Below, in pieces: positions 23,201-34,800 of a stretch of DNA of 64,000 nucleotides. This DNA is from Rhytidiadelphus loreus. Its lineage: Eukaryota; Streptophyta; Bryopsida; Hypnales; Hylocomiaceae. Both the position numbers and the translations under genes were made by a program. The notes under the pieces were generated by a model that ran no database searches, had not been told where the DNA came from, and worked only from the letters and a program-made list of their open reading frames with translations. The DNA is taken from assembly GCA_947034895.1 (NCBI GenBank), contig OX344765.1, forward strand, positions 23,317,001-23,381,000, given 5' to 3'. Within the stretch, counting starts at the first letter, position 1. The number at the start of each line of letters is the position of its first letter.

Positions 23201-23401
23201 ACAGGAGAGCTTCGCAAAACGCAACAAAGACAAGCGTGGGGAAGAAGCCAGGGAAGAAGGTGGCAACGCAATGAAGTTGAGAACCCAAGCAATTCCAGGG
23301 AAGGAGAAGGCAGCGCATTCAAGTCTAACACTAATTGTGGACAAGTTCAGATTTAGTGTTGTCGCTAGTAGGGGGGTAAAAACACTAAATGTCACTCAAC
23401 A

Positions 23402-24034
23402 CTAAATATCATCTTTTGTGTATTCTAAAATTCTGATGATTTCTACTTTAACTAAAAGAAGCTTCACCTCATTGAAGCTATAATTTGGTGCATGAATGAA
23501 TTTATCTTTATAGATGTCCATCTTGCAAAAGTACGAGTACATGTAGTATAAGTGCTTGCAATTAATGTATTTTTGACAACCTCCAATGGCTAAAATTGCC
23601 ATGTTTGTAAAGTTCAAGCATGTGCATGAGGATTATGTACCTCATGTAATTCAGTGCACATTTTTATTAAGGTCAAATCCAATTTCTAGTAATACAATTG
23701 TACCTAGTCCTGAGAAAGGCAACAATGTTACTCCCAATATTTCTCCTTTGACATAGTCAACACTCTTCTACTTGTTATGTTGTTTTGTAGTTGGTGCATT
23801 TGCAATTTGCCATATCGTTCAATTGTTTCGAACTGTTAGATACACATTTGCATCATGTAGAGGTGGTTGATCATACAATATACTCTTGAATGTATTAAAC
23901 ATATTGAACACTTGACGTGGAGACAAAGTAAGGTGTTCTTGCAGACGGAAGCCAACATGTTGCAACAATATTCCTCATCTCAATTCAGGTTTGTTCCAAT
24001 CAATGTAAAGAAGAGATTGCCTTTCACAACGCAT
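23402..24034 (-). pseudogene. Unidentified minus-strand pseudogene of element C
   Basis: From ATG at 24034 one frame runs leftward for about 200 codons with natural amino-acid composition and only a few stops (TGA, TGA, TAG, then TGA, TGA, TAA around 23630-23653). Readable segments include LLYIDWNKPELR, FRLQEHLTLSPRQVFNMFNT, LHDANVYLTVRNN, KGEILGVTLLPFSGLG and, in the uninterrupted part 23617-23423, CQKYINCKHLYYMYSYFCKM and FIHAPNYSFNEVKLLLVKVE. The frame is cut by the pogo element at 23421. The stop cluster near 23640 could hide a short intron. I do not recognise the family. It is divergent from the plus-strand pseudogene starting 408 bp away. Confidence 0.6.
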
Positions 24035-24084
24035 AGATAAAGAAGTTTTCTTAAGAAAAAAGGGGGTTCTAATAGGTAGTAGAG

Positions 24085-24420
24085 CACATTCAATTGCTAT
24101 TATGTGAGCCTAGGGATCTCGAGTCCATGAATATAGAAGCCTAGGCTCCTCTGTATTAGACACCTTTCATAGTTATAGGATGTTTATATTATAGGTGTCA
24201 ATGTTGTAGGTACCTATGTTATAAGCACCTTTTATGGTTATAGGATATTTACATAATAGGTGCCTAATTATATTGTAGGTGTCTATTATACGAGCACCTT
24301 CTTGACCATAGTTATAGGATGTTTATATTATAAGTATGTATATTATAAACATCTTCAATAGTTGTAGAGTACCTATGTGTCTAGACTCAAGGCTTGTAGG
24401 CTCACATACTAGCACCATTG
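24085..24420. mobile_element. Short Mutator-like element B, relative of A and C
   Basis: Inverted ends TTGCTATTATGTGAGCCTA (left) and GGTGCTAGTATGTGAGCCTA (right, reversed) match those of A and C. A near-perfect 10-bp direct repeat, GGTAGTAGAG (24075-24084) and GATAGTAGAG (24421-24430), borders it. The interior has repeated TAGTTATAGGATGTTTA(T/C)AT and ATAGGTG(T/C)C words, period about 60. It sits between the two divergent pseudogenes of C. Confidence 0.75.
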
Positions 24421-25754
24421 GATAGTAGAGGACTTAATCTTATGTTTGTTGAAAATATTGCCTTCATCACCGACGCAAATGTTGAGGACGTGTTTAGAAA
24501 GTGCTCCAAATTGAGCACAACCTGTAAATTGTTGAATCTTGATGCAAATTTTGTTTCCATATAGTCTTGTATTGTTATACTCTAAAATTTATGGATTTAA
24601 GTAGGTTACCAATGACAAATTTGTTGTTTGGTTGGTGAAGGGCTACATTACAAATGTGAAAAGAAGAAGGTTAAATAGACATTGATAGCTTGGACAACCA
24701 CTTTAAAAAAACTTATCAAGTGTAACAACTAATGGGGATATAACAACTTTGGGTGGCAACCATAATCGTTGTAAGATAACTCAACTTATGACAAGCCAAC
24801 TTTAGATCAACTTAATGTAGGTCCAAAAATTCTTTAGCTATACATGTATCTTCTAAAATTTACTTCACAAGAATTTTTTCACCTACATTAGGTTGGTTCA
24901 AAGTTGGCCTGTCAAAGGCTAAGTTACCTTACATCTCAACGTTGCGGAGTTAGCTTTTGTAGTATGGGAGCAATGGTAATAAAAGAGGGAATAAAGGTTA
25001 TGCCAAGCAGTGCTAGGTCTTGTGATTTTTTTAACAACCTTTTTCTTTACTAGGTATTGCAAAGTGATTTAGATCTAGTTTGGAATGCTGCTGAACTTGA
25101 AAGTGAGATTCTTGTGATTGCCACAAGTAAAGTTAAATGCATGGAACTATAGAAGTAGAGTATAAAAATCACAAATAAGCTTCTTAAATTAAAATTTAAC
25201 ATGGATGATAGTCCTACTAATACAATAAAAGAAAATGCAAAGAAGGTAGTACAACTCCAACTAGAGTTTTAGAAAGTTGCAAAGCCAATACTCGAATAGA
25301 TGATGCAGGTAGGTTTTCATATTTACTTGTTCTAGTTTTCATCGTGTGTTAATTTGGATTGTTTCCATTGTTTGAATTCTGTAATGGTTAACAATATTTT
25401 CTTGCAACTCACTATTGCATTGCTAATTCATGAACAAGCTATTTGAATTTGTAAAGGCTATGTTGAGTATGAAAAGTCAGAGGCAACATACATTATCTTG
25501 AAAGAAAGTTAGATGGTTGTAATTCAATACTCAAGTCTAATTGAGAGAGGGCAATCAAAGGTGTAGACTTATATCAAGACATTGAAATACAATAGCTCAG
25601 ACTCGAATGAAATATTCAAATTTTGGGAAGGGAGAGTAAAAGATGTAGGACTATTGTTCACAAACAATCTATGGAGATGAAAAAAGGTCAAAGTTTGTCA
25701 TTGTACCCAAAACAAACACCCCATCCAGCATTGACAAACAACCTTGATTTAAAC

Positions 25755-26700
25755 ACTACTACCTTACACCCGATTGAGGTTTTCGAGCTAATAGCCAGAC
25801 CCCCTATTTTTGGTCAAACAAACAAAATAATAATAATAATATTTTTTTTTTCAAATTTTTTCTTTTGAGTACCCAAAACTGGGATACCACTAGGTAGCTC
25901 AAAAACCCCAGTCGGGTTCGACTGAGGTTTTCGAGCTATCAGTCGGACCCCCTATTTTTGGTCAAAAAATAAAAAATAAAAAATAATTTTTTTTATTTTT
26001 ATTTTTTCAAATTTTTTTTTGGTACCAAAAACTGGGGTAAGGTAGTGTGCTCATAAACCGCCCCTCTTCTTCAGATCGTCCTGTAGGTAGCTGTAGAATG
26101 GATGCAAGGTGATCTTTGAATGGACCTCTTTGCTCTGTTAATGAATTCAAGAAGAATTTTTTTTTATTGTAAGAGCCAATCATTGGCTGTGATTTTTGCA
26201 CATTTCTTTATAAGTCACAAGGGGACAGATTTTGGGACACCTATGGTCACAAATAGGTGCCTATGACCTGGATCTTTGAAAATTTATAAGTATTTCAAAA
26301 ATGATTGGAAAAATATGAAACTACTTGTGTTGGGTTCTGCATCTATTTTTCTTTCTCTGAAAAATGATCTAAAAATCATTTTGTCCCTGGAAACCTGTGA
26401 AAAAGGTGAATCAGCCCTTAAAGTGACGGTTTATGAGCACACTACTTTACCACCAGGTAGCTCGAAAACCCCAGTTGGGTCCAACTGAGGTTTTCGAGCT
26501 ATCAGCTGGACCCCTATTTTCGGTCAAAAAAAAAAAAAAAAAAAAAATCTTTTTACCAAAAACGGGGGTACCACCAAGTAGCTCGAAAACCCCAGTTGGA
26601 TCCAACTGAGGTTTTCGAGCTACCAGCCAAACCCTCTATTTTTGATCCCCTCCCTCCAAAAAAAAAGATTTTTTTTTTTTTTCAAATCTTTTTTTTGGGC
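25755..26700. repeat. Tandem array of units each holding a 42-nt palindrome
   Basis: Units contain AGCTCGAAAACCCCAGTTGG, then GTCCAACTGAGGTTTTCGAG and CT, which together fold as a near-perfect hairpin, followed by a (T)GGACCCCCTATTTTTGGTCA segment, a long A/T tract and GGTACCAAAAACTGGGGTAC. Complete or partial units start near 25760, 25890, 26455 and 26575. MITE 26040-26447 splits the second unit. Confidence 0.8.
26040..26447 (+). mobile_element. AGGTAG-family MITE, copy 3
   Basis: The ends AGGTAGTGTGCTCATAAACC and, reversed, AAGTAGTGTGCTCATAAACC, with TA on both sides (26038-26039 and 26448-26449). The neighbouring tandem unit reads ACGGGGG-TA-CCACCA without interruption near 26564-26576, which is an empty site. 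Internal similarity to 6304-6694 (reversed) and 16625-17034. Confidence 0.85.
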
Positions 26701-28864
26701 TACAAAGATTATTTGATGATGACCATAGTTTAGAGATTTTGTTTTATAATTTTTTATAATTTTTTTGTTAAGAATTTTACATTTCATTTTGTGCTTTGTA
26801 AAATTTTTGTTTTTCTTGTTTAAAGTTCAATTGTTAACATTGTCTTGTTGTCTCGTGTAGATTCAGTTGTTCAAGTGCAGGGAGGAGATGTGGGTTAAGC
26901 TTCAACCTCAAAGGTGCATCATAACATAATTCTTGTTGCAAATGTGGCAAGTCCATCATAACAATGACTTCGACAAATGCAAACATTGAGATATCTAGTA
27001 ACAAGTCAACTAAGAAAGCTACTGAGGTCATGCTCCATTCTATTTTTTGAGGAAGTCAAAGTTCTTTGTGTGGAACGGAAATCATTGTCTATTGGCGTAG
27101 ATGAGTCATGTTTCTAGACTTCATTCAACAAAGATGTTCTGGCACATTACAACAAATTACATTGTTCTCAATACCAAAGACAAGATTGAATTGATCATGC
27201 AGGTCATGCATGGCATAAACCAGTGAGTGACTTCTTTTGCAAACCCATCCAATCAATTTTGGGTTTTATTCATTCTACAATTTATTTGTTATTCAAGATA
27301 TATGAAAAGATTTTCATCACCAAATTTGAAATCCAAATCCATTGAGGACTCCCATAAAAAGACCAACTTGATTCACATATTGTATTGAGTGCAAAGGTAC
27401 AACCTTCTATCCTTGTCCAAGTTTATAAAGATGTTGAGGCCATTAGAGGTGAAGTGAAATATGTTTTCTATACATCTAGAAAAACTTGACACTTTATGTC
27501 AATTGATATTTTTATGACTTTCATGTTCCAAGTGAGATTTGGATTATATATGATTGTTGTTTTTCAAATTATTATTTTGTATTTTGTGGTTTGATTAATT
27601 TATATTATTTTTTAATTGAAAAGTCACTTGAATCGTGCAACAACAAATTGTACTTGCAACAGATGCTACAAAATGAAAGTGTAATGAGACAATCCCGTTT
27701 GAAGAGGAATCCTAAACTCATCATTGCAAATGCCATAAGATTGAGAGCTAAGCAAAAGTCCACCAAGTTGTACTTGAAGATGATCAAGTTAATCATGGAG
27801 GGAACTCTGCTCACGGTCTTGAATTTTTAGAAGAGGCTCGCACACACTTTAGAGTTTTAGATCGCATCACAACTATAGGTGACTATTGAATTGAATTACT
27901 ATGGATTCTAAGTCTAATTTGTAAAGTGAATCTTTGAACTAATGTATATGATATTAATTTCTAGTGTCTCTATTATTGTTTGTTATAGTATAGGCTACCA
28001 CATTGTGGCATTAGAGGAGGACAAGGATCTTTTTCACGCCATCGTCAAACCCATGAGGAAATGCACCTCGATTGTAGCAATAACATGACCGCCACTACCC
28101 ATTGCAATATCCCAAGATCTAGACATTATGACTATGGCACCTCTCAAGTTAGCTTAGAAGTCAAAATTTTGCCAGTAAGCTAGCAATTTTTCGTATCCCT
28201 TTTTTTTCATGTCAAGTTTTAAGTTTTGTAAGCTTAACATTGTTTTACATCTATTTGTAGCCATATAAAATTGACATCAATAGATGAGATGATGAAGGCA
28301 CAAAGTCTTTTCTTCACTCTAGAGAAGAATTTTCATCTTCCCGTGTTTGTCGAGCAGATGGCATCAGCATTTGCAGACTTTGGCTGCTCTAAACCAAAAT
28401 GCCATAAAGATACTTATGCTTTGAAAATTTTGGATTTATAGATGGTAGTGCCTCGAAGGATAGAGAGACTTTAAAGCCATCAACAATTGAAGGTTTTATA
28501 ACCAAAACCACCATGATTTAGACTCTTGAGATTGACATATCTCTTGAGCCAAACTATAATGCGTGGATTTTAGAATTATGAGTGTATTTGTGTGTTTTAT
28601 GGCTACATCTTGGACATTTGCTATTTCATTTGGATTTTTTGCATCATGATGTCTATAAAAAATGACTGCATTTACTTGTGGCAAAAAATACCTTTGCAAG
28701 TGCGTCAAATTTCATTAAAATGACTTCACATTTCCTAAAATTTATAATGTAATAAACCCACAATCATAGGTCCCAACTTGTTTATACTACAAAAAAAATT
28801 CCCACTCACAGGCTCACAGGCTCATACTCACAGGCTCGCACGCTAGCAACCCTGAAATTTTATG

Positions 28865-29507
28865 TTATCTCTTTAAGGCTTTTTTATTGTACTAATGACA
28901 CTTCCATTTGTCCTACAATCTAATTTTTGCCAAATTTCCTAACAAATTGTATTTTTTGGTAAAACCTTCCAATTCATATATTTTTCAATGATAAAAGTTA
29001 TTTGAATGTCATTATCTTGCCTTGTGTAATTTGGATATTTGAAAGTTTCAATGCAAGTACATTGTCTCCAAGGGCTTTGTAATCACAAAAATAACCTTTT
29101 TGTTGCCTCATGGTTGGAGAAATCAATTATGCTACTATATGTAAACTAAAAAAAAGAAAGCACTTGTCTTCATATTGTATTAGAGTGACCGTTGTTATCA
29201 CTACAAATATGAAAACTAAATTAAAACCCTTATTTTGAAAAAATAATTTTTAAGACAAAATTGTTTTAACTTCAATGTTCTTGTGCTCAATTGTTTCATG
29301 ATTAATATAAATATGTATTTTCCTTCCTTCAAGGCCTTTAACCTCATTATAAAGGATTTGAAGCTTTGAAGTGCGAAAAGAGTGTCCCTGATTGTTTTTC
29401 ATCCTTTGCATTCCCTTTGTTTTCCACGTTCACCAATTTGATCATTCTCATTGTTTTTGTAAGTAAAAAAAATATAGAAGTTTTATATGTATTGAGATTT
29501 TTTATTC
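28865..29507. other. AT-rich, no gene seen
   Basis: No frame, repeat pair or RNA gene recognised. Confidence 0.45.
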
Positions 29508-29511
29508 TCAA

Positions 29512-30389
29512 CCCCTAAATATCCAAGGCTTTTATTGAGCTTTTAGGAATTTGTTCTAATTTGAACAAAAAGTCAACATTTCAATCATTTTTATCAATTT
29601 TTTTTAGTTGTAACCATTCAAATTCAAACTAGACATGTTAGAGATCACATAGGATAAGAAAACACAACAATATCACTCATGGGTTGAAAGATTAGAATGT
29701 TTGATCGTGAGGGTGTTAAAATTGTGAAAGTGATTTGAAGTCTTTCAATTTTCCTTTCACGTGTCAAATCTAAAAAGTTGATCACCAAAAAAATATGAGG
29801 ATAAAGGGACTAACATGCATAACCCCAATCAATTTATGGCTTCTCAAAATCTACTCTACAATTTTTGTAAAGGAATTTCTAATGTGATTTTTTCTCCAAG
29901 ATCTAGTGTATTTGAGCTCATTTCCAAGAGCCATTAGATGTTTTCTGGGGGGTCGGGAGGGCAGTTTCAGGGAACATGCGTTCCCGATAAAAAAAATTTA
30001 AAAAAAAAAAAAAAAAAATTTACTCTTGAAATGAAAAAAAAATAGAAAAAAAAATATTCATTTTTTCCGACGTGGTCGCCTCTCGACCACGTCAGCTCGC
30101 TGTGCAAACCCAATTTTGACTGTTTCCAAAGGCAGGGAACTCATAGCCCTCCACAACATAGAAAAAACATCTAATGCTTCAATACTATGGAAAGTGGACA
30201 CCCTTGCACAAAATCTTGAATAGAAAAATCATAATCAATTATTTTCAGAATTAGATTTTTGATGCTAAAATTAGACTTCAAAAAGAATTTTTCAAAAATA
30301 TAAATGACTAAGAATAGTGATTTTGTTAGGTTTTATTTAACTTCAAAGTATTGTCAACACCAAAATTTGGTGCCGCGGGTATTTAGGGG
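29512..30389. mobile_element. TTAA-type piggyBac-like element
   Basis: CCCCTAAATATCCAAGGC follows TCAA (decayed TTAA, 29508-29511). The right end is GCGGGTATTTAGGGG before TTAA (30390-30393). The interior is interrupted by the element at 29932-30176. Non-coding. Confidence 0.65.
29932..30176. mobile_element. Nested element with CATTAGATGTTTT ends
   Basis: Inverted ends CATTAGATGTTTTCTGGGG (left) and CATTAGATGTTTTTTCTATG (right, reversed). It is GC-richer than its surroundings. It contains GGGAACATGCGTTCCC (29974-29989) and a perfect 10-bp stem, GACGTGGTCG/CGACCACGTC with a CCTCT loop (30069-30093). The target duplication is not clear. Confidence 0.6.
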
Positions 30390-30393
30390 TTAA

Positions 30394-33300
30394 ATTCAAA
30401 ACTTATGAAACTCCACTTACAATCCTAACTTCTCTATGGTATCAATAAGATGTCATCTATCCTATACTTTAGGTATTCTTTTGATTTTTATTATCTTTGA
30501 TGACCAAAAAATATTTGAAATTCAATGTCTTATCCTCCAAAGGTTATTTGGAAGTTAATGAAAATTTCAATATGCATTTCCAATTATCTTTCAACAATGC
30601 ACTAGATACGTTGGTGCCTCCATTATTTTTGAGATTCTAGATGCACTTATTAAACAAGCATCTACATGAATGTATAGATTGCTCTGCTCTTTGTTTGTAC
30701 TACAAAAACAACTACTCAACTTGTGATAAATCTCTCTTAGCTATTTTTTTTCATTTTTTGAATGTGTTTTGGACAAGACATATAGAAATGAATATTTACT
30801 TTCTAGTGAAACCAAAAATTTCAAAATTTCAAATGTTGAAAACACTTCATTCTAGAATCTTCCAACTACATTTTAAGCACCTGCATCTCTAACAAAGTGT
30901 AGTAAGTGTTGATTATTTTTCTAATCTTAGTAATAAAAACAGTTCAAATTGGATATCCCCCACTTAATAGGTTAATACCAATCCTACTATTGTATTGAGG
31001 CTTGACTATAAGATGAGCCTCACAACAATATAGACCATATCTTCTTTCTAGTGTATAGTTGAATTTTTTTTATGAAGCTATTTTTTCCTATTTTTTCCTA
31101 TTTTTTGAATTGCATATGATGAAATCAATTATAAATTAAAGTCATTTATCTTCTTTCTAAGAAAAGGTTGAAAAGTTTTAAGAATTTTTTTTTCTTACAT
31201 GACAAAAATCAATTATTATAATGAGTAGTTACAAAAAAATAACATTTTTTGGAAATTTTTATGATATATTATTATTTTTATAAATTCATTATGAAAAAAT
31301 AAATCTTTCTATTTTAAGCATCTACCAAATCACATTCACTAACTTTAAGTAATTATTTGGCAAAGGATGCTAACCTTGAACATTGTATTTAGTATACTGT
31401 AAATCTAATTGAAAACTTTTCAAATGTCTATTTTTTTCAAGAAATGCTTGATATGATTACTAAGGATTTTTTATTTTCTAATTTTCTAATATTAGAAGCA
31501 AAAATCCTTTGAAATTTAACATCTTTTGTTTTATGAGAAAAAATGATGTAAAACCTATTGTGTAGAAATTATGTTTTTCAAGGTTTTCCATAGTAACAAA
31601 CATTGGCCAAGCAATTACAAAATTTCATAGTTCCACAACAAAGCAAACTTTGAGGCCTACAATAAGAGAAAGAACACTAGATTTGTGCATAGATAGAAAA
31701 AGAATTAAGAAAGTCTAAAACTCTAAAGATCAATCTAATAAAGAATGAGATTTATTTATATATAATTCTAAATTCAAAGTGAATAAACATATTTTTACTT
31801 TCATATTGTATAAAACAATAATATAATATGCAACATTTACAAATCTTTCACATTGATACTCAATAAGTATAGGGGAATTACATACAACAATCGATAAGTC
31901 CCATATTGCACTCGGAGTGCATAGAATGCTCAATTTGCACTAGTTTTGCTTCAAAATTGTAATATTTGCATTCAACATCTACAAATACTTTATGACCTTC
32001 AACAAAAAATTCAAAGACACATCTACCCTCACAACTTGCATATAATAAATATTGTTACATATATTTATATATATGCTTTCTAATCCTTTAAAATCTATTT
32101 TAAGATTTGAATTTTAAAATTGAATATAAGAATTCCAAAAAAATACTAAATTTGTATAAACTTGAAAGATACAATTATATCAATTGTAAAAATTATGTCA
32201 CAAAAATAGAAAATTGTCACAATATTTTTCAATGAGATCTCTAAATTTAGTGTGTATGATGCACCATCATAAAGCACTCATTTGTTGTAGATTTTCCAAT
32301 TTAAAAAACTCAAAGATGTTTCTTTAATTTTTTTGGAGGGTGGTCAAGTAGCCTACGTGGCCCTTCTTCTCTCAAATTTTCTTCCTCCTCAAATTCAATG
32401 TGCATTTACTATGGACATTTTGCAAGTTTATAAAACATTGCACTTTAGTGCATTGTGACAAAAAAAACTTGTGTATCGTAGCATGCAAATATCCTAGAAG
32501 TTTAAAAAAATTTAAAAATTATTTTAAGATCTATCATTTATCCATTTTGACTTTTTTTTAATTCAAATTTTTTCATTCTTAGCTTTGTAAATTAATCAAA
32601 CCCCGAAGGTTCTCATTGATTCCCTCAAAACCTTTTGAACTCTTTCAATTGAAAAGATACTATGAGCTTCAATTATAGTTTTGTGACTTTGAAATTCTAT
32701 TATTTTTATTTTGACATCATTCTATCATTTTTGTCTTGGCTTCATTCCACCATTTTTGTCTTGACTTCATTTCACCATTTTAGTTGTAGTGCCTTGAAGG
32801 CACCACATGGTCATGAGCATGGTCACAAGTGTCACACCAAAAATTGGCTAAACCAGTTTTGAACTAGAGGTCATCATTAGAATTATTTATAGAACTTCAA
32901 TTTGTTAATTTGTAAGTTAATAAGTTTTAAGAATGCTAGTTTGCAAATTTGTAAATTCTTAAATCTCTTATCTTATTAAATTTTTATTATTTCAAATATG
33001 AAAACATGGTATAATTTTAATTTTAAAATAAAAAAAGGTTTTCTATCAAGTATATTCTATTTACTATTTGAAAAAACTTGTAGTTTCAAATTTCAAACTT
33101 CTAAATTTTCAAAACTATAATTTTTAAATTCTAGTTTATACATTTAAATTTGTAATGATTCAAATTTAAAATTAGATAAATTATTAGTTCACTTTAGTAA
33201 ATTTGTTACAACGTATTATATTTAAATTTTGCTAAAATTTTGAGTGAATTGAAATGAAATAGCCTTTGTTGTTCAAATTTTTTGTATATCAATCTACTAG

Positions 33301-34368
33301 CATTACAAATAACTTTTAGAAAAATGGACTAAGGTAACAGTTATTAACTTTAAAAGGATTATTTACCTTAGTTTACAATAGATTTTGAAGTAAATACTAT
33401 TAACTAGAATTTTGTTACTTGTTGTATAAGTAGTGACATCCCTTTGAAGAATTTTGAATGTAGAAATGTTGAACTTTTCACACGTTCTTAGACAATTTTG
33501 CATATTTGGAAAGAGATTGGTGACCTTTGTTGTATTTTAGATAGAAGCAAAAAGTTCAAAAGGCAAAAATTTTAAAGTATTATGGATGAAAGGACACATG
33601 AAAGGGCCCATTGACAAAATCCAAAATAGTCAAGTAGGGTCATGTTCAACACTCCCTTATCCTATTATTTATTAAGAGCTTGCAAATGTGATTTTGCAAA
33701 TGCGTGAAATAGAAAAAAAAAATTTGCTTCTATACAACTTTTTTTGAAAAAATTACTCAAGGTAGTCCAATTTCATAGAATGATACTATTTGTATTGCCA
33801 ATCATTTGGCAAATGAATTTTTTTGTTACAAAGATTGTTTTATTTTAACTTACTTCAAAATCAACAAAATATTCTTAAAATTTTAACAAAGTGAATTAAT
33901 TTGCATTCAAACATTCAAATTGAATCATTCAAAGTTGAGAGTAAACTTAAAGGTGTAAACTTCAAATTTAGAAATTTAGAAGTTTTGATAATTAAAAATT
34001 CATGAATTTGTAGATTTTGAGATTAAAATTCTTTAAAATTTAAAATTTCATAATTATAATTAATAAATTGATCATAATTTTAGCAAAGAGAGCAATGGAG
34101 CCCTAATGTAAGAACAACATTAATCCTTATACGTAAATCCTTATTGTTACATTTGTGTAGCATTATTTAACATGTTTGCAATGATTTTTGGTATTACAAG
34201 AAGCTAAATTAAATATAAAATATTCAATAGTGAAAACTATTTCATTTTGATATTAATAATTTGAATTCAAAAATTTAATGATAAAAAATTTAATGAACAT
34301 CAACTTTGTAGATTTTCAAGTTCTCAAATTGGCAAACTACAAATTTTTCAAATTTTTCAATTTACAAA
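30394..34368. other. AT-rich, no gene seen
   Basis: Very AT-rich with many AAATTT-type words. Open frames (30641-30892, 31730-31933, 32662-32862) are short and without motif. A local direct repeat of CATTCCACCATTTTTGTCTT-type words lies at 32720-32785. Confidence 0.45.
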
Positions 34369-34372
34369 TTAA

Positions 34373-34800
34373 CCCCTAAAGGACTAAGTAGCATTTTTAG
34401 TAACATAGAGTTATCGATCATCCATTTATGAACAAAATATATGTTTATTCCTTCAAAAAATTTACAACAATATGTAGTCAAGGGGTACCTTCAAGGTGCA
34501 ACAATTTTCATAACCTTTTACAACATAATTAAAATTTCATTGTATAATATAATATGTAGTTTCTTTCTCAACACAGGTAGCCAAGGCAATTTAGAAAATC
34601 ACTTTTAATAAAAATAAAAATATGAACTTGATTTTTAGATTTATATATATGCTTGGAAAGCTTTAAATCATTCTACTTTGATTAATAAGATGAAAGTTAT
34701 TAGGATTTTTAGTTTGCAGTCAATTATGAACTTTCAACTCAAAAATAAATTTTGAAGACCATTTTAAAAATCAGTTTTCAATATTTTGGAAAAAATGAAA
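34373..34800. mobile_element. TTAA-type piggyBac-like element, left part
   Basis: TTAA (34369-34372) then CCCCTAAAGGACTAAGTAGC, with interior matching 13874 onward and 1-447 reversed (CTTGGAAAGCTTT, TTTGATTAATAAGATGAAAG). I could not find its right end, so the end given is only where the similarity becomes unclear. Confidence 0.5.

Larger units (their letters stand above)
20902..23420 (-). mobile_element. pogo/Tigger-type Tc1-mariner element
   Basis: The target TA is present at 20900-20901 and 23421-23422. The terminal inverted repeats are CACTAAAGATGATATTTAGT at the left and CACAAAAGATGATATTTAGT at the right (reversed). The nonamer ACACTAAAT or a near match recurs beneath both ends (20929, 20948, 21001; 23382, 23399, and inverted at 23351), probably as transposase-binding sites. 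It carries one broken transposase gene on the minus strand. It interrupts the minus-strand pseudogene of element C. Confidence 0.92.
24442..28440 (+). pseudogene. Unidentified multi-exon plus-strand pseudogene of element C
   Basis: Several separated plus-strand stretches read as diverged coding sequence. 24442-24564: MFVENIAFITDANVEDVFRK and on. 25054-25308: VLQSDLDLVWNAAELESEIL and on, preceded by an AG and followed by CAG-GTAGGT like an exon, with four TAG stops. 25456-25680: GYVEYEKSEATYIILKES, then FKFWEGRVKDVGLLFTNNLW, with two TAG. 27049-27489: EEVKVLCVERKSLSIGVDES onward, one frame of 147 codons with four internal stops, ending VQVYKDVEAIRGEVKYVFYT. 28004-28190: GIRGGQGSFSRHRQTHEEMH. 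28272-28440: IDEMMKAQSLFFTLEKNFHL. Exon limits are guesses. The family is not recognised. It may be the accessory or transposase gene of C or a captured host gene. Confidence 0.5.
19830..28854. mobile_element. 9-kb Mutator-like element C
   Basis: A 10-bp direct repeat with one mismatch, AAATTTTACG (19820-19829) and AAATTTTATG (28855-28864), flanks inverted ends CAACGACGCTAGCGTGCGAG and CAGGGTTGCTAGCGTGCGAG (reversed). Both ends continue into repeated AGCYTGTGAG decamers, as in element A, and share a TAGTAAATTTTAG(T/G)ACCTAT subterminal motif with A on the left. The interior holds two divergently oriented, broken, unidentified genes (24034 leftward and 24442 rightward), so C may be a dead autonomous member. 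Later insertions: pogo element 20902-23420, small relative 24085-24420, MITE 26040-26447. Class by target length is inferred; I could not identify a MULE transposase domain. Confidence 0.75.

Noticed and set aside
22542..23395. Long cysteine/leucine-rich minus-strand frames of 182-258 codons
   Set aside because: They lie mostly in the tandem-repeat 5' region of the pogo element and overlap the transposase N-terminus in another frame; residues follow the GCAGTAGC-type repeat.
30069..30093. Perfect 10-bp stem with 5-nt loop as a transcription terminator
   Set aside because: Nuclear plant context and position inside a nested element; a bacterial-type terminator is not expected.
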